From positions 25,596-89,595 of the forward strand of contig JFHB01000125.1 of the NCBI GenBank assembly GCA_000729835.1: a DNA stretch of 64,000 bases, read 5' to 3'. Both the position numbers and the translations under genes were made by a program. The DNA is from Atkinsonella hypoxylon. Taxonomy: Eukaryota; Ascomycota; Sordariomycetes; Hypocreales; Clavicipitaceae. Numbering within the stretch: the first letter of the stretch is position 1; the number at the start of each line of letters is the position of its first letter. Under the pieces are notes generated by a model. It made no database searches, had not been told where the DNA came from, and saw only the letters and a list, made by a program, of their open reading frames with translations. Below, one piece after another: positions 24,442-35,155 of this stretch.

Positions 24442-24949
24442 TTACTTTTTAAGCTCCTCGTCTACATGGCCGCCGGATTGTTCAATGCGTTCAATGAGGG
24501 CGCGACGCTCCTGTATCTGCTGGCGCATATATTCAACGGTGCGCTTGAGCACGAGACCTTCGGACCGGCCTTGACCCTCAAGTCCGGGGACCAGCTCCGT
24601 TAGACGATCAAAACCTTCGCGGATAGCTTGTCTGCGCTTTTGTTCTACAGATGTGCAAATGAAATTAGTTGATCAAAAGCAAATGCTGAATAAAGATGAG
24701 TGGGGAAAACGAATATCAGTGAAGGCCGATGAGGAGGAATTGGTAGTATCCATGGCTTCTCATGCACAGACAGTTGCGTTCCTGTTGGCCAACAACACGT
24801 GGGGTTACAGGAAACAGGGCAAGATAACAAGACATACCGGAAGCAATATGATTTTGTTTCTTCTCCTCTTCAGTCAAACGAGGCTTCTCCTCAGCACCAC
24901 CAGCACCATTCTCCCGCGAGGAAGTTGACGCATCGTTGGGTGATGACAT
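24442..24949 (-). CDS. bHLH transcription factor, INO4-like
   Basis: Two exons, 24949-24838 and 24644-24442, separated by a 193-nt intron (donor GTATGT, acceptor CTGTAG), give 104 aa. The junction falls inside the basic region: NHIAS before the intron and EQKRRQAIREGFDRL after it. Helix 1, a loop with VPGLEGQGRSEG and helix 2 (LVLKRTVEYMRQQI) follow, with a short coiled extension. The HxxSEQKRR basic region matches Ino4-type factors, which in yeast pair with Ino2 to activate phospholipid synthesis genes. Filamentous fungi usually lack a clear Ino2, so the partner and targets here are open. The ATG at 24949 is the first in frame; the open frame upstream has only GTG. Confidence 0.85.
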
Positions 24950-26336
24950 GGCCGTATCGAGCGCAAAGCCTCTCAGCAATGTAGCGAAGGGATGAGTGGG
25001 CGTGTGCAGTGGTGGCTCACATGCAGTTAGTTGGAAAAGGGCAGTTTTGGGTTTCACAAGTTTTTGCCTGGTGTCTCGATCTTAGAGTCGGTCCGAGGAG
25101 GGGCACGCCAGAAAGTTGGGGGAATCGTCAGCAGCAGCCATTGGTGAGCTATCCTGGTACCAGAGACTTGCTTACAGATCGCTAAGTGCCTAGATCCTTG
25201 GAGATATCACATGCATACGGAATACCTGGGAGTACTTCATGATGTTCTGGTACTTCAAGCACGACCTACATATGTACCTCCCTGGTACCTATAGTGATGA
25301 AGTACGAATGAATCTACTTATATGTACGGACTTGTAGATTTTACAGTACACACCAGATACCTAGTACTAGGTGGATATGGACGGGCATACGGAATACACG
25401 GGTTCTGGTGTTTACGATCAAGTACCTAGTACCTATCTGCCTCCTCTGGGTAGGTACCGGGTGCCGAGTACTCCGTACGCCTCAGCAACTTGCTTGCCGG
25501 GATCTGACTGACCAGGCATGTTGCTTGCTAGGAGGCCGGCCGAGTGTCGTTCAGTGCACCGGCCGAACCTTGCACAGCCAGAGAGGCCGCTTGGCGGCAT
25601 TGATCAGTCCGTAGCGCAAGTAGAACCATTTCTCCAGGGTTTGTACTACAGGAAATACAGTCCCGCGGTGTCTCTGCTGCCCTACTTATTCACGGAGTAG
25701 GCCCTGTGGTTCTTATGTTTCGAGGAAATAAGATACCATACGGAGGAGTACGGAATAGTGCAGAGATAAAGGAGAAAGACGTGGCTGGAAGTATGCCCCA
25801 CACAGGTTGCATCTCTGCACACCTTACGTACGCCGGCCGTTTCAAATCTTGCATGGCGCGCAGGAACAACGTAATATAACTGAAGCACCGAGTACGGAGT
25901 AGAATTACACTATCATTGAAACCGCCCCGGGTTTCGGCCCCTTTGCATTCGAATCATGACGTTTCATCGGCATTTCCCTTGACGACCCGAGGGTGAATTA
26001 TATCCGTGCCGGCTGTCAATACTAATAATGCTCATGCGTGTCTCGGCCGGCTCTTCCTGCTCGGTGCGATAGACGCGGAAGTCGCACCATATGTTCTCTC
26101 TTAGACCATCTATATTTACTCCTCTCTTTGCACTCAATTCCACAAGATTTCGCGTCATTCATCGCTTTGCCTGTATCTATAATATTCCAAGGTCAGATTC
26201 ATTGGCAAAAAATAGAACTGCACTTCATCGCCCACCCTCATTCATCATCACCATGCTGCAAAAAAAAAAATAAATAAATAAATAAAAATCCGGCCCGCCT
26301 TGAGTTTTTCGGGGGTTTATTGAGCCGCAGAATGTA
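24950..26336. other. Intergenic region rich in TACC/GTAC palindromes
   Basis: No gene is supported. From about 25150 to 25480 short motifs TACCTAG, GGTACC and TACGGA/TCCGTA recur densely, and TACTCCGTAC-type sequences occur at about 25468, 25738 and 25890. At 26263-26287 there is an A-run followed by TAAA repeats. The several short open frames here overlap in different phases and carry no domain. Confidence 0.45.
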
Positions 26337-27259
26337 TTAGATCAATACTTCTTGATCAGAGTTTTCCGCATCAAACTCATCTGCTTCCTGCTGGAAGACA
26401 ACTTTCTCGGCCATGGATAAACATCTTCTAACGGGAAGGCCCACCACGTTATCGACACTTCCGTCGATTTTCTCGGCTAGAATCATGCCACCAGTCCCTT
26501 GAATTGCATAACCACCGGCCTTGTCAGCTCCTTCACGTGTTTTGACGTAGGCTTCGATCACATCATCTGGAAGCCCATTGCTCTCGCTAAAGAAGTAAAC
26601 CTTGGTCTCCTCGGTGTGTGTTATTATGCAATATCCGGGATGACGGGCATCCTCCCGGGGTGCTAGTACCGTGACAGCGGTGAGAACTCGGTGCATCTCA
26701 GTATCGCGCAAATGCTTGAGCATTCTGATATGGTCTGCCTCGCTGCGAGGTTTTTCTAGAATGCGCCCGTCACGACTAACAATGACGGTGTCTGCAGAAA
26801 TAACGAGATCTGGATCCGGGATCGATTTGAGCTGAGTCTTCAGGCAGGTTTGGTAGACCTCGAGACATTTCCTCCGCGAGGTCTCTGCCACATATTCATA
26901 AGGTCCATATACTGTCTTGTCCAAGTCTTCCGGCTTGTCAGACGGTGTGATTTCTAGGTTTTTGAGACCAATCTACTCCGCTGTCAGTCTAGTGAAGAAG
27001 GCGAAGGGGCGTTAGTGCAGCAAGGGCAAGAATGCACCTGCTGAAGTAGGGCCTTGCGCCGTGGTGAGGCAGACGCAAGCACTACTCTTTTTGAGTTCAA
27101 GTGCTTTATGATGGGAAGGTCCAAGAGTTGCAGAGGCCTTCGTACCGGTGCTGATCCGGACTGCCTCGGAGCGGGAGCTTTGCCGTGCCCGGAGGCGGCT
27201 TGCTCATAGTCGGTTGGAGGGTCACTGGGGATCTTTGGGTCTGTCATCTTAGCTAGCAT
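26337..27259 (-). CDS. Maf-like nucleotide pyrophosphatase
   Basis: Two exons, 27259-27038 and 26972-26337, with a 65-nt intron (GTGCAT to GAGTAG), code for 285 aa. After a Pro-rich N-terminal stretch of about 50 residues comes the Maf signature VLASASPRRKALLQQ (about 60-74), the ISADTVIV motif with its catalytic Asp, an ILEKP segment, and the C-terminal AGGYAIQGTGG and VDNVVGLPV blocks. The family hydrolyses non-canonical or modified nucleoside triphosphates to the monophosphate (house cleaning), and some members prefer dTTP/UTP. All key motifs are present. A second ATG at 27247 is an alternative start. A G-rich tract lies 141 bases upstream. Confidence 0.93.
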
Positions 27260-28689
27260 CTATGATGATGCAGGATCATGAAGTTAGGAAACTTGTGCGC
27301 CGGCCACGGTGGGGATGACGTCTGCCCCGCATATACCAGCTAGGCATTACGGAGTTGACTAGTTACCTACATAGTAGTCTGATAGTTATCAAAAGATCCG
27401 GGGGGAGGGGGGCGGGGCGTACAGCTCTTGTTTGGCATGTCGAATGGCTCCAGTCGCGCACCTTGCCGACCCCCTTGAACTACGTGAAAATTAATGAGAT
27501 AACTACTGCAAGAGCGTAATAGATTGATCTTGCTTCTTCCGCTGCGATTGAAACTAAAGGTATCTATAGGCTAGTTCATGCTAAGTGGTATCGTATCTGC
27601 ATATGTCTAGAGTGAATCGTCGCCTATGCTTCTCGTATTATCAATTGTGGCGTCCAAAATAACTTAATGCTAATGGCGCCTTAGTTGTGTAAGGTTAGGA
27701 TCAATTCCTTTTCCGCCTTGGCGACTCAAACATCGGTGATCGTACGGTACTAGACCTGATTTCTCAATTTCGTCCTACTTCGCAAAATAAAACCATAGTG
27801 AAGACTTATCGAGACAATACTATCAAAGGGGCATGTTATTTACGTTATGCAACTACTTGTTCATTTCCAAAATACACTGCCTGATTTTTTGTTGGGGAAT
27901 GGCAATGCACGATGTTTCTCGCTTACTGAACTTTTTTGTTTCAAGAAGAATTATCCTTTCCCCTGCTTCAAGGCTCTGTCAGATCACTTTGTTCCAGAAA
28001 GTGCCGGCTCCAAATGGCGACGAGAGTTAAGGCTTCTAACTTTGCGACTGCGGCTGTTTGTATCAGGTTAATAAAGATAGGACTTTTCCTACTTACAGAA
28101 GAGCCACAGCGCGACAGCATGGTTATTTCGGTGAAGAACCAAACCTGTTCGGAACAGCACCAAGTATCTCGGGAAGTAAAACGGCTTAATTCTTGAATAA
28201 TTTTGAGTGTTGTCATATCTGAAGCGATTGATGCCTGGTGGCCTGATTACCAAAATGGACTAGCGCATAGTGGTGGGTACGTATCTGGGGCCCATGTGCT
28301 TTCCTTGAGCGCAAATTGCCAAAGCTCATGAATACTCTCTACCCTGGCTTCCCCGTCGTACAGATTCATCACCAAACGAAATTTGAAGCCGCTTCATCAA
28401 TATAGAAGCCACCCGAGTCAACCTCCCGTATCGAAAGTTTTGGGTGTTCGCAAGTGTACCGTGATTCCGCACGTAACCAGTATCCTTCTGGGCGCTTCAC
28501 CCGACTGCATGTAACGCGACACCTCGCTACCCACGCGTCGAGCGCATTAGTAGACTGCCGTCTCTAGCTTCAGCACGGTGTTTTGAGGAGCGCTGATATC
28601 ACACAAACTGCGGCGGGAGTGCAAGCGGCGGCGGCTTTCCATAATTCGATGACCTAACTCTGACCTGATCTAGAGCGGTTCATTTGACA
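27260..28689. other. Divergent intergenic region with a G-run
   Basis: About 1.4 kb lie between the Maf gene (minus) and the bromodomain gene (plus). At 27400-27418 the plus strand has G6-A-G6-C-G4, a potential G-quadruplex. Short open frames at 27833-28216 overlap in several phases and have no supporting features. Confidence 0.5.
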
Positions 28690-30975
28690 ATGGACGGCAA
28701 ACGCAAGGCCAATGGCCATGCGGCTGCCGAGGTAGACGATCGATCCGCGAAACGACGCAAGCTGGCCGTAAGTCCCAGACTCTCTGCATCACTCATGTCA
28801 CCTTAGAGCTGGTGATACTTGGCAGCTTTGCTAACATAATTCAACTCTTGCAGGAATTCGATTTATCCAAGGGCGAAACTCGCGAATCGACAACAGCCTA
28901 TGGCCAAGCCTTCCTTGAACAAATCCGACGCACACAAGATAAAAGGTACCCAGGATGAAAGAAAGGTGACTTGATACAGCGATAGCGAATGGCTAATCTC
29001 TCTTGATCCACAGTGGACGACTTGTTGCGACTTATTTTGAGAAGCTCCTTCCCAAGGAAGATAACGCCGAGTACTACAAGCGCACTCGAATGCCGATATC
29101 CCTTGAAACAATTGAAGAAAAGCTCAATAACGGCGACTTCAAAAACCTTGCACAGTTAGAAAGTTATTTCAAGCGAATGATAGCCAACGCTAAAGAATTC
29201 TACCCTCGCACGTCTGCTATTTTTGACGATGCAGAGCGTGTACGTAAAGCTCTAAGCAATTACATGACTAAAAACAACCCGGCCTATCAGACACGAGGTT
29301 ATCAAGCAGTTCCAACCCCTCTTCCTCCTGAAAACGATGAGGAGGCAGATGGTAACGAGGATGAAGATGGTGAAGAGGATGCAGAGGGTGAAGAGGACGA
29401 CGAGGGGGAAGAAGAGGGAGAGGAAGAAGAGCCTGCATCGAGGCGCAGGTCAATAATATTGAAGCGAACAGGGTCTGGACGACCCTCTAGGAATTCGATT
29501 TCCAATGTCGACAGCCCACGGCGGGTCAAAGCAAATAGTCGTCCCGATCATGAATACGACAGCGTCCCTTTCAAAGGACTGACCTTTCAGCAAGCTCAGG
29601 AGAAGATTGTGGAAGAGCTGTTGCGATTCAAGGAACCAGAGTACGTCAAGCACGCCACAACTGTTGACCAACAACATGATCCTAACCTGAGATAAGATAC
29701 GAAGCCTATTTTGAACCCTTTGTAAACTTGCCGCCCCGGTCTTTGAGAGACTATTACCGTGTGATCTCTGATCCACTGTCACTGAAAAAGCTGCAAAAAG
29801 AGGTCATGGGAGTTCAAGGCCGCGGTGAACCTACGGGCATTAGTGACTTCAAAAGCTGGAACGCTTTCGAAGAACGAGCTAAATTGTTGTGGACGAATGC
29901 ATACTTCTACAATGAAGAAGGGAGTGAGATCCACGATTTGGCTCAAGAGCTCGAGGTAAAAAACATGTTTCCTTCGGCACGAAAATTCTATACTCTAACA
30001 TAGATCAGAAAGCTTTCTACGACCTGTTAAAGAAGGCACGAGCGGCTGTTCAAGAACCAACACAGGCCAAGATCAAATTGAAGGTTGGACAATTTGCTGA
30101 GACCCCGCATTCGTCCAAAAGAGTGACAATTCACGTTGGTGGTCGAACCAGTTCTGTTGACTCACCAGTGCCGCAGACAGCACAGTCTACCGAGTCTTCA
30201 GCTGCTGTCCCTCAGGTCAACGGTACAGTACGTCAGCCGGCACTGGACGCAGCACGAAGTGCATCAGCGTCAGCTCCATCACCAAGCCCGTCTACACATG
30301 CGGCTCTTAAAGCAGAGGATGCTTCAAGCACGTCTCCAGCAGCCATGGCACAGACTCCTGGTGCCGTAGCCGTGCCTGTGCATCTCACACCAACACCAAC
30401 TCAGCCGTTGCCACCTCCTGGTCCCCCTCAAATACAATCAACGAACCCGATGGCGCCGGGCTATGTTGAACCAAAGAGGCTGCGTGCACCTGGAAAAGGT
30501 TTGTCGACACACCGCCCTAGTAGCGTCGAAGCTGGAAATGTCTAACTATTTTTCAAAAGGAATCAAAGACGCTCTCGTATCCAGACTACGACTCCAACTC
30601 CATCCTGGAATACAGGTCGAAAACCCTGTCCTTCTCGATATCCTTCCTCTACCCCGAGAAATGTCCCAGTCCGGCACAGTCAACTTGCCAGCAAGCATAA
30701 ATCGCGTCGTCGTACTGCCATATCTGCCTGATTTCCTCCAAGATCGTCAATATAGTCTCTGGGTCCTCATCGACAAGCAACCTTTGAAACCATGCCACCA
30801 GCCCATACCGAACCAGCTACCCCAGGAACGTGCTTTCGACGTCATGTTGCATCCTGGCGTCAACGTCATCGAGGCGCATCTTATTGCTGCTGTTCCGAAG
30901 CATGAGCGCGATCACGTTGGTGCAGAGGTTGAGCTCGAAGTTTTCACAGCCTTTGTTAACGTTCTTCGACATTAA
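28690..30975 (+). CDS. RSC4: Tandem bromodomain protein, RSC4-like chromatin remodelling subunit
   Basis: Six exons (28690-28767, 28854-28945, 29014-29640, 29697-29955, 30009-30498, 30560-30975) give 653 aa in continuous phase. A short basic N-terminus (KRRKLA) is followed by bromodomain 1 (about 57-145), a long Glu/Asp tract (about 160-190), and bromodomain 2 (about 250-365; FEPFVNLPPRSLRDYYRVISDP). Then comes a Ser/Pro/Ala-rich linker and a C-terminal domain of about 135 residues (LRLQLHPGIQ to FVNVLRH). Two bromodomains plus this C-terminal domain match Rsc4 of the RSC remodeller, which binds acetylated histone H3. The 3' acceptor of exon 5 (ATCAG at 30008) was chosen because the earlier AG introduces a stop. 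Confidence 0.9.
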
Positions 30976-31433
30976 TGCGTGCGGCAGGGACTATGAAGAA
31001 TTGGAAGGATTTATTATTTTTGTCTAACGAGGAATTATTGATGTCATACGTGGTTTCATGTACTATAAGAATGCTCTGCAGGTTTTTCCTTTCATTTTTT
31101 TCGTCCCAACATGAGCTCTGGCAATCGGCGAGGGGTAAAAAAAGAAGCAACTGCCTGAAAAGAAATTGCATGATGCCATAGTTTGGATTTACTGCCCAAG
31201 CACAAAAACACGTGTAGCATCCTGATCAAAATAAATTTCATTCACAGGTATCAACAAACAGAAGACATAATTTGCCGTCAATTGTGTGCATATAAGTATC
31301 TATGACATCATTCTACAGACCATCCCAACGTCATCCCCATGCTTGAAAGATTACCGTCCGACGTCATCAGGATATTATACAGAAGGTTCGAAAAGAAATC
31401 AAAAACCAACCGACATGCCATTCAAGTCATTGC
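30976..31433. other. Convergent 3' intergenic region
   Basis: 458 bases lie between the stops of the RSC4-like gene and the membrane protein gene. The sequence is A+T-rich and probably holds both 3' ends; an AATAAA-like AAAATAAATT occurs at 31228. I see no gene. Confidence 0.5.
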
Positions 31434-32880
31434 TTAGCCCACAGCAGGCTTCTGCTTGATCTGAATCAAGTGTTTAAGACCAGTTTGAATCGCCATATAA
31501 GTCTTTTGCTTGGGATCATACCATCCTAGAACGTACACGGCCATAAGGGCATTCTTCCCCTGCAGCTCCACCAAGCCATCCACACGAATACATCCACGGC
31601 TCGGAGGCTGTTTCGCGGGTTGCCAGTTCTTGCTGAACGTCATGGATGCATCGTGCAAGGCGCTCTGAATTCGAGAATCAAGCTGGGCATCGCTGCTAAA
31701 GGCACGGGTGAATACATCTCCAGAGCTGGATGGCATGGGCGAGGGTATCGACTTGTCATTGTTGCCGGAGGTTTTGATAGTCTGTTTCCCTGGGCCACCG
31801 ATTTCGTTTTGTTCTCTCATACGACTGATGGCGACAGTTTGCCAGGCTGTATCCTGAGGTTGTTCGGTGCTGAAGCCTAGTGCTTTGGCTACATCTTGGG
31901 CGGTTTGCCGGCACAGCGAATTAACGAAGGTCCAGACTGTGAGGGCAACTGCTTTGGGGTATATCGCCATGTTGAGGTGGCTCGCAGCCAGGGAATCGAT
32001 CGGGCGGTTGCCCCAGAAAATCCCGTCATCGTCAATTATGATTCTAGGGCGGTGGGTTAGCACAAAGACGCAGTTGACACACTTCTGTTGTCGGGTTCCG
32101 AACTGACCCTGATACGTAATGTTTTGGCGGTGGCGCAGGAGGATATATGATGTCGAGCCACAGTTTCTTCAACTTGATTTCTTTCCCTCCCAGTAATCTG
32201 ACGTAAACGGGGTTTTTTTCTACTCCGCGTCGTATGATTTCGGCCAATCCAACTATCCAGCAGGTTAGTATGTAAGCCGCGGGGTATCATGACTGTGCTT
32301 CTTTCGGGTTCCATACATGTGATGTCTTTTTGTGCTTGCGGATCCTTGTTCACGGCTAGGAAGGCTAACCATTCCGGGTCAGATCCTTTGTATGGTGGTT
32401 GCTTCACTTCAGTCGTCGTGAATGGAAAGGGAAGAAATAGCAAGGGCGCATCTTCCCTCTCTGCCAGCTCCTCCAGTTCCCGTTTCTCCTTCTCGGATAA
32501 ATTCTCCCATTCATGGTCTGCCCAGTCGAGTAGAGGATCGAAGACAACGGTGGCGAATATCTGCCAGCATACATAGAAAGAGACTGTCGCGAATACAATG
32601 CGCCTGCAGAAAAAGCATCAGTATGGCGGACTTAGGCGACGAGGTATCAACTGAAGCAAGTACAAAGTGCATACCCTAACCGTCTTCGAAAAGCATGTGA
32701 TTTGGGGACAGCCGCAGGTTGGGGGAAATAGACAGGTAAGTCATGGCGAACTGAATTTCGTTTTAAGGGCCATAGTGACAGCTGTTGACTGACCCGTGGT
32801 ATTCGGCGGGAGAAGTAATTGGAGGTCATCGAGGGAAGTTCTGGATTGCGCCTGAAGGCCGCAGCCGCACGTGGCAGCAT
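31434..32880 (-). CDS. Probable mitochondrial single-pass membrane protein, unknown function
   Basis: Four exons (32880-32675, 32603-32317, 32252-32108, 32043-31434) give 415 aa in phase; introns are 71, 64 and 64 nt with GTATGC, GTATGG and GTCAGT donors. The N-terminus MLPRAAAAFRRNP is Arg/Ala-rich without acids, as in mitochondrial presequences. One membrane segment (about 70-92, IVFATVSFYVCWQIFATVVF) is followed by a charged Glu/Lys helix and a soluble part with a segment RRGVEKNPVYVRLLGGKEIK and a WLDIIYPPAPPP stretch. It looks like a conserved fungal protein, but I cannot name its family. The presequence and topology are inferences. Confidence 0.8.
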
Positions 32881-33247
32881 GTCCGTTATCGCTGGTGAAT
32901 CTACAAGAACGAAAGCGCGTGGCGTTGCTGGTGCGTAAAGGTCGTGCTCCAAAATGTATGAGACTTGAGGTGTTAACGTCGATAATCACAACGCCGCGCG
33001 ATGATTGGAAAAACAGAAGACAAAATGCAGAAAACAAAGGGAATGGAAATGAGGCAAACGTCTACGGATTACGGAGTTGAACTGGTTGTGGGTAGTGTCC
33101 AGTTGGACGCCTGCATGTGGTGGCCCGGAGTATTTGGCGCCGCAGCTCCGACAAGTTGCCGCTTGCCTTCCTCCCACACTAGATGTGACGTCGCAAGCTC
33201 TCAGCACAGGTCAACGATCAAGAAGCTTCACAAGTCGCTCATTCATC
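32881..33247. promoter_or_regulatory. Shared divergent promoter region
   Basis: 367 bases separate the start of the membrane protein gene (minus) from that of the Vps3844-like gene (plus). Both promoters must lie here. TGACGTCG at 33186-33193 contains a CRE/ATF-type TGACGT core. No TATA box is obvious. Confidence 0.4.
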
Positions 33248-34465
33248 ATGAGGCTCACTGCCGGTCTCATCAGCACGCTTGTGGGCTATTCTGCAGCATC
33301 GCAGCCCTCAGCCGAAGTCTATATCTTCCCGTGCAGCAATGTGTCGTCGCCACCTGCCGTCGTCCCTAGTCTCGCCAGGCTACTGTTCCTTCAACGATTA
33401 TCTCCGAACGGCCAAGGATTCCTCCAACATGACATCCCTAATGGTGTCAATCTTGAAAATGCAATCTCATTTCTTAATCGGTTCGGAAAGTCGACTCCAG
33501 AGCTGTTCTCGAGGGGCCAAACGAACCAGCCAAGTCAGCTCGTGCTGATGCTGGACGGCATCGAGGGCTCGCATATGAAGGAATTACGCCAATCACTCGG
33601 CAATAACCCATCGTTTACGATAGCTGACCCTCCCATCGGCAGAGCACGAAATGATCTGATAGAGCTGGATTTGCTGCATGGATCAGCTGTAGCTGACGGC
33701 AACAAGTGTTTGATTCAGCAGATTGCGAATCCCATGGAAGACTGCTGGAATGGCAAATCTTCTGCAGTTGCCAAGTACAGCATCAAAGAAGTATGTTCCC
33801 TGGGATTAAGATGGGACCTCTGCGAAGACATGTGTTTAGCACATACTAACAGCTGCCAGAACTCCGAAATTGTCAAGGAAGTTGCCAAGCAGGTGCAACA
33901 ACTCGTCCAGCTCGCCAAATCTGGAGACCTTGAAACGACCATAATTGCACTTCCCCCTTCTAAGGCCTCCTATAAAGGCTCCAGTAATTGGGCAGATGAG
34001 CAGCAGGAACTACGGCGTCGTCAGGCAGAGCAAGTCATGTCAGCAATCGACAGGCCTGAAGTACACAGCCAAACGGCTCCATCCTCCACACCCGAATCGA
34101 TATTTTTTGCCCCTACCGGTCGCATCGCTTCGTGTTACGATACTTTGACAGCCTGTAACGAAGCCACTCGTAATTGCACGGGCCACGGCGTGTGCAAAGA
34201 CAAATATGCATCTGACGACGGTGCCAAAGCAGCTGGCTCGTGCTTTGCTTGCCACTGTCAAGCAACGCGATACAAGGACAAGGGCTTGACGCACTGGGGT
34301 GGTGCATCATGCTCGAAAGAAGATGTCAGTGCACCTTTCTGGCTGTTTGCTGGATTCACGTTGGCAATGGTTAGCATTCTGTCCATGTCCGTTGGTTTGT
34401 TGTATAGCGTCGGAGAGGAGAAGCTTCCAGGTGTAATTGGTGCGGGTGTCTCACGTTCAAGTTAG
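33248..34465 (+). CDS. Vps3844/DUF3844-type ER or vacuolar-sorting membrane protein
   Basis: The start at 33248 gives a signal peptide (MRLTAGLISTLVGYSAASQ); the frame is open further upstream but this is the first ATG that fits secretion. A 69-nt intron at 33791-33859 (GTATGT, TACTAAC, GCCAG) is a multiple of three without stops, so it is easily mistaken for coding sequence. Spliced, the product is 382 aa from exons 33248-33790 and 33860-34465. The C-terminus has the DUF3844 pattern: CYDTLTACNEATRNCTGHG, a further CFACHC cluster, WGGASC, then VSAPFWLFAGFTLAMVS and one membrane helix. The EGF-like Cys cluster should face the lumen with a short cytosolic tail. The family is linked by name to vacuolar sorting, but its mechanism is poorly known. 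Confidence 0.88.
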   Translation: MRLTAGLISTLVGYSAASQPSAEVYIFPCSNVSSPPAVVPSLARLLFLQRLSPNGQGFLQHDIPNGVNLENAISFLNRFGKSTPELFSRGQTNQPSQLVLMLDGIEGSHMKELRQSLGNNPSFTIADPPIGRARNDLIELDLLHGSAVADGNKCLIQQIANPMEDCWNGKSSAVAKYSIKEVCSLGLRWDLCEDMCLAHTNSCQNSEIVKEVAKQVQQLVQLAKSGDLETTIIALPPSKASYKGSSNWADEQQELRRRQAEQVMSAIDRPEVHSQTAPSSTPESIFFAPTGRIASCYDTLTACNEATRNCTGHGVCKDKYASDDGAKAAGSCFACHCQATRYKDKGLTHWGGASCSKEDVSAPFWLFAGFTLAMVSILSMSVGLLYSVGEEKLPGVIGAGVSRSS

Positions 34466-35155
34466 ATGGTGAGAGTAAGGAAAGAATTCAGAGCTTATTA
34501 CGTCTGGTTTGGAGTTTGTGTTATCAAATAAAGGCCCAAGAAATGTAACATAGGTTTATTATATGGCGTTAAGTCGCTGACTTTGCGCTCGTTAAGTGTA
34601 GCGGTCTTATTTTTTGTTCTCCAAGGTTAAGTTAGCCCGAATGCATTATTATAACTCTTATACCATGGCATGGTACTACGAAGATGAGAGGGTGTGAAAT
34701 TTTCGACCTGTCCAGCTTGAATGGAATCGCAACATGGTCACGTCTCATATCGTCCCTAGTATTGATGCTATTGTAGAGTGCTCCAATCCTAGCCGAATAT
34801 GCGCGTACATTGTTTATTTTGGAAATCTTTCTGAGCCACCATCCCAGCAATAAACTGCACCTTCAAAGAATATGACGATAATGCGGCGTTTTTAGCACTA
34901 TCCTAAAGGTAAAACTTGGCCAATCACACAACGTGGGCTGACGATGGAAACCGGGCGGAGTTTGCCGTGGACTGCCGGCTGATCCGTCACTCTTTCACAA
35001 ATTCGCATTTCAAAGCTTCAATTTTCTTGCTACCGGAAAAATCCCCTCGGGCTTGATACAGTACAGCCGGAAAAGACTCTATTGCCGGCGTCCCCAACTG
35101 CGCATGCGCCCTCAAAAGATGTGACAGGTCATGTGACGTGATGATAGTCGCAGAC
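34466..35155. other. Intergenic region before the Zn2Cys6 gene
   Basis: 690 bases hold the 3' end of the Vps3844-like gene and the promoter of the transcription factor. An ATG at 35120-35122 opens a two-codon frame (ATG TGA) just upstream and could act as a minimal upstream ORF if it is transcribed. No gene is seen. Confidence 0.4.
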
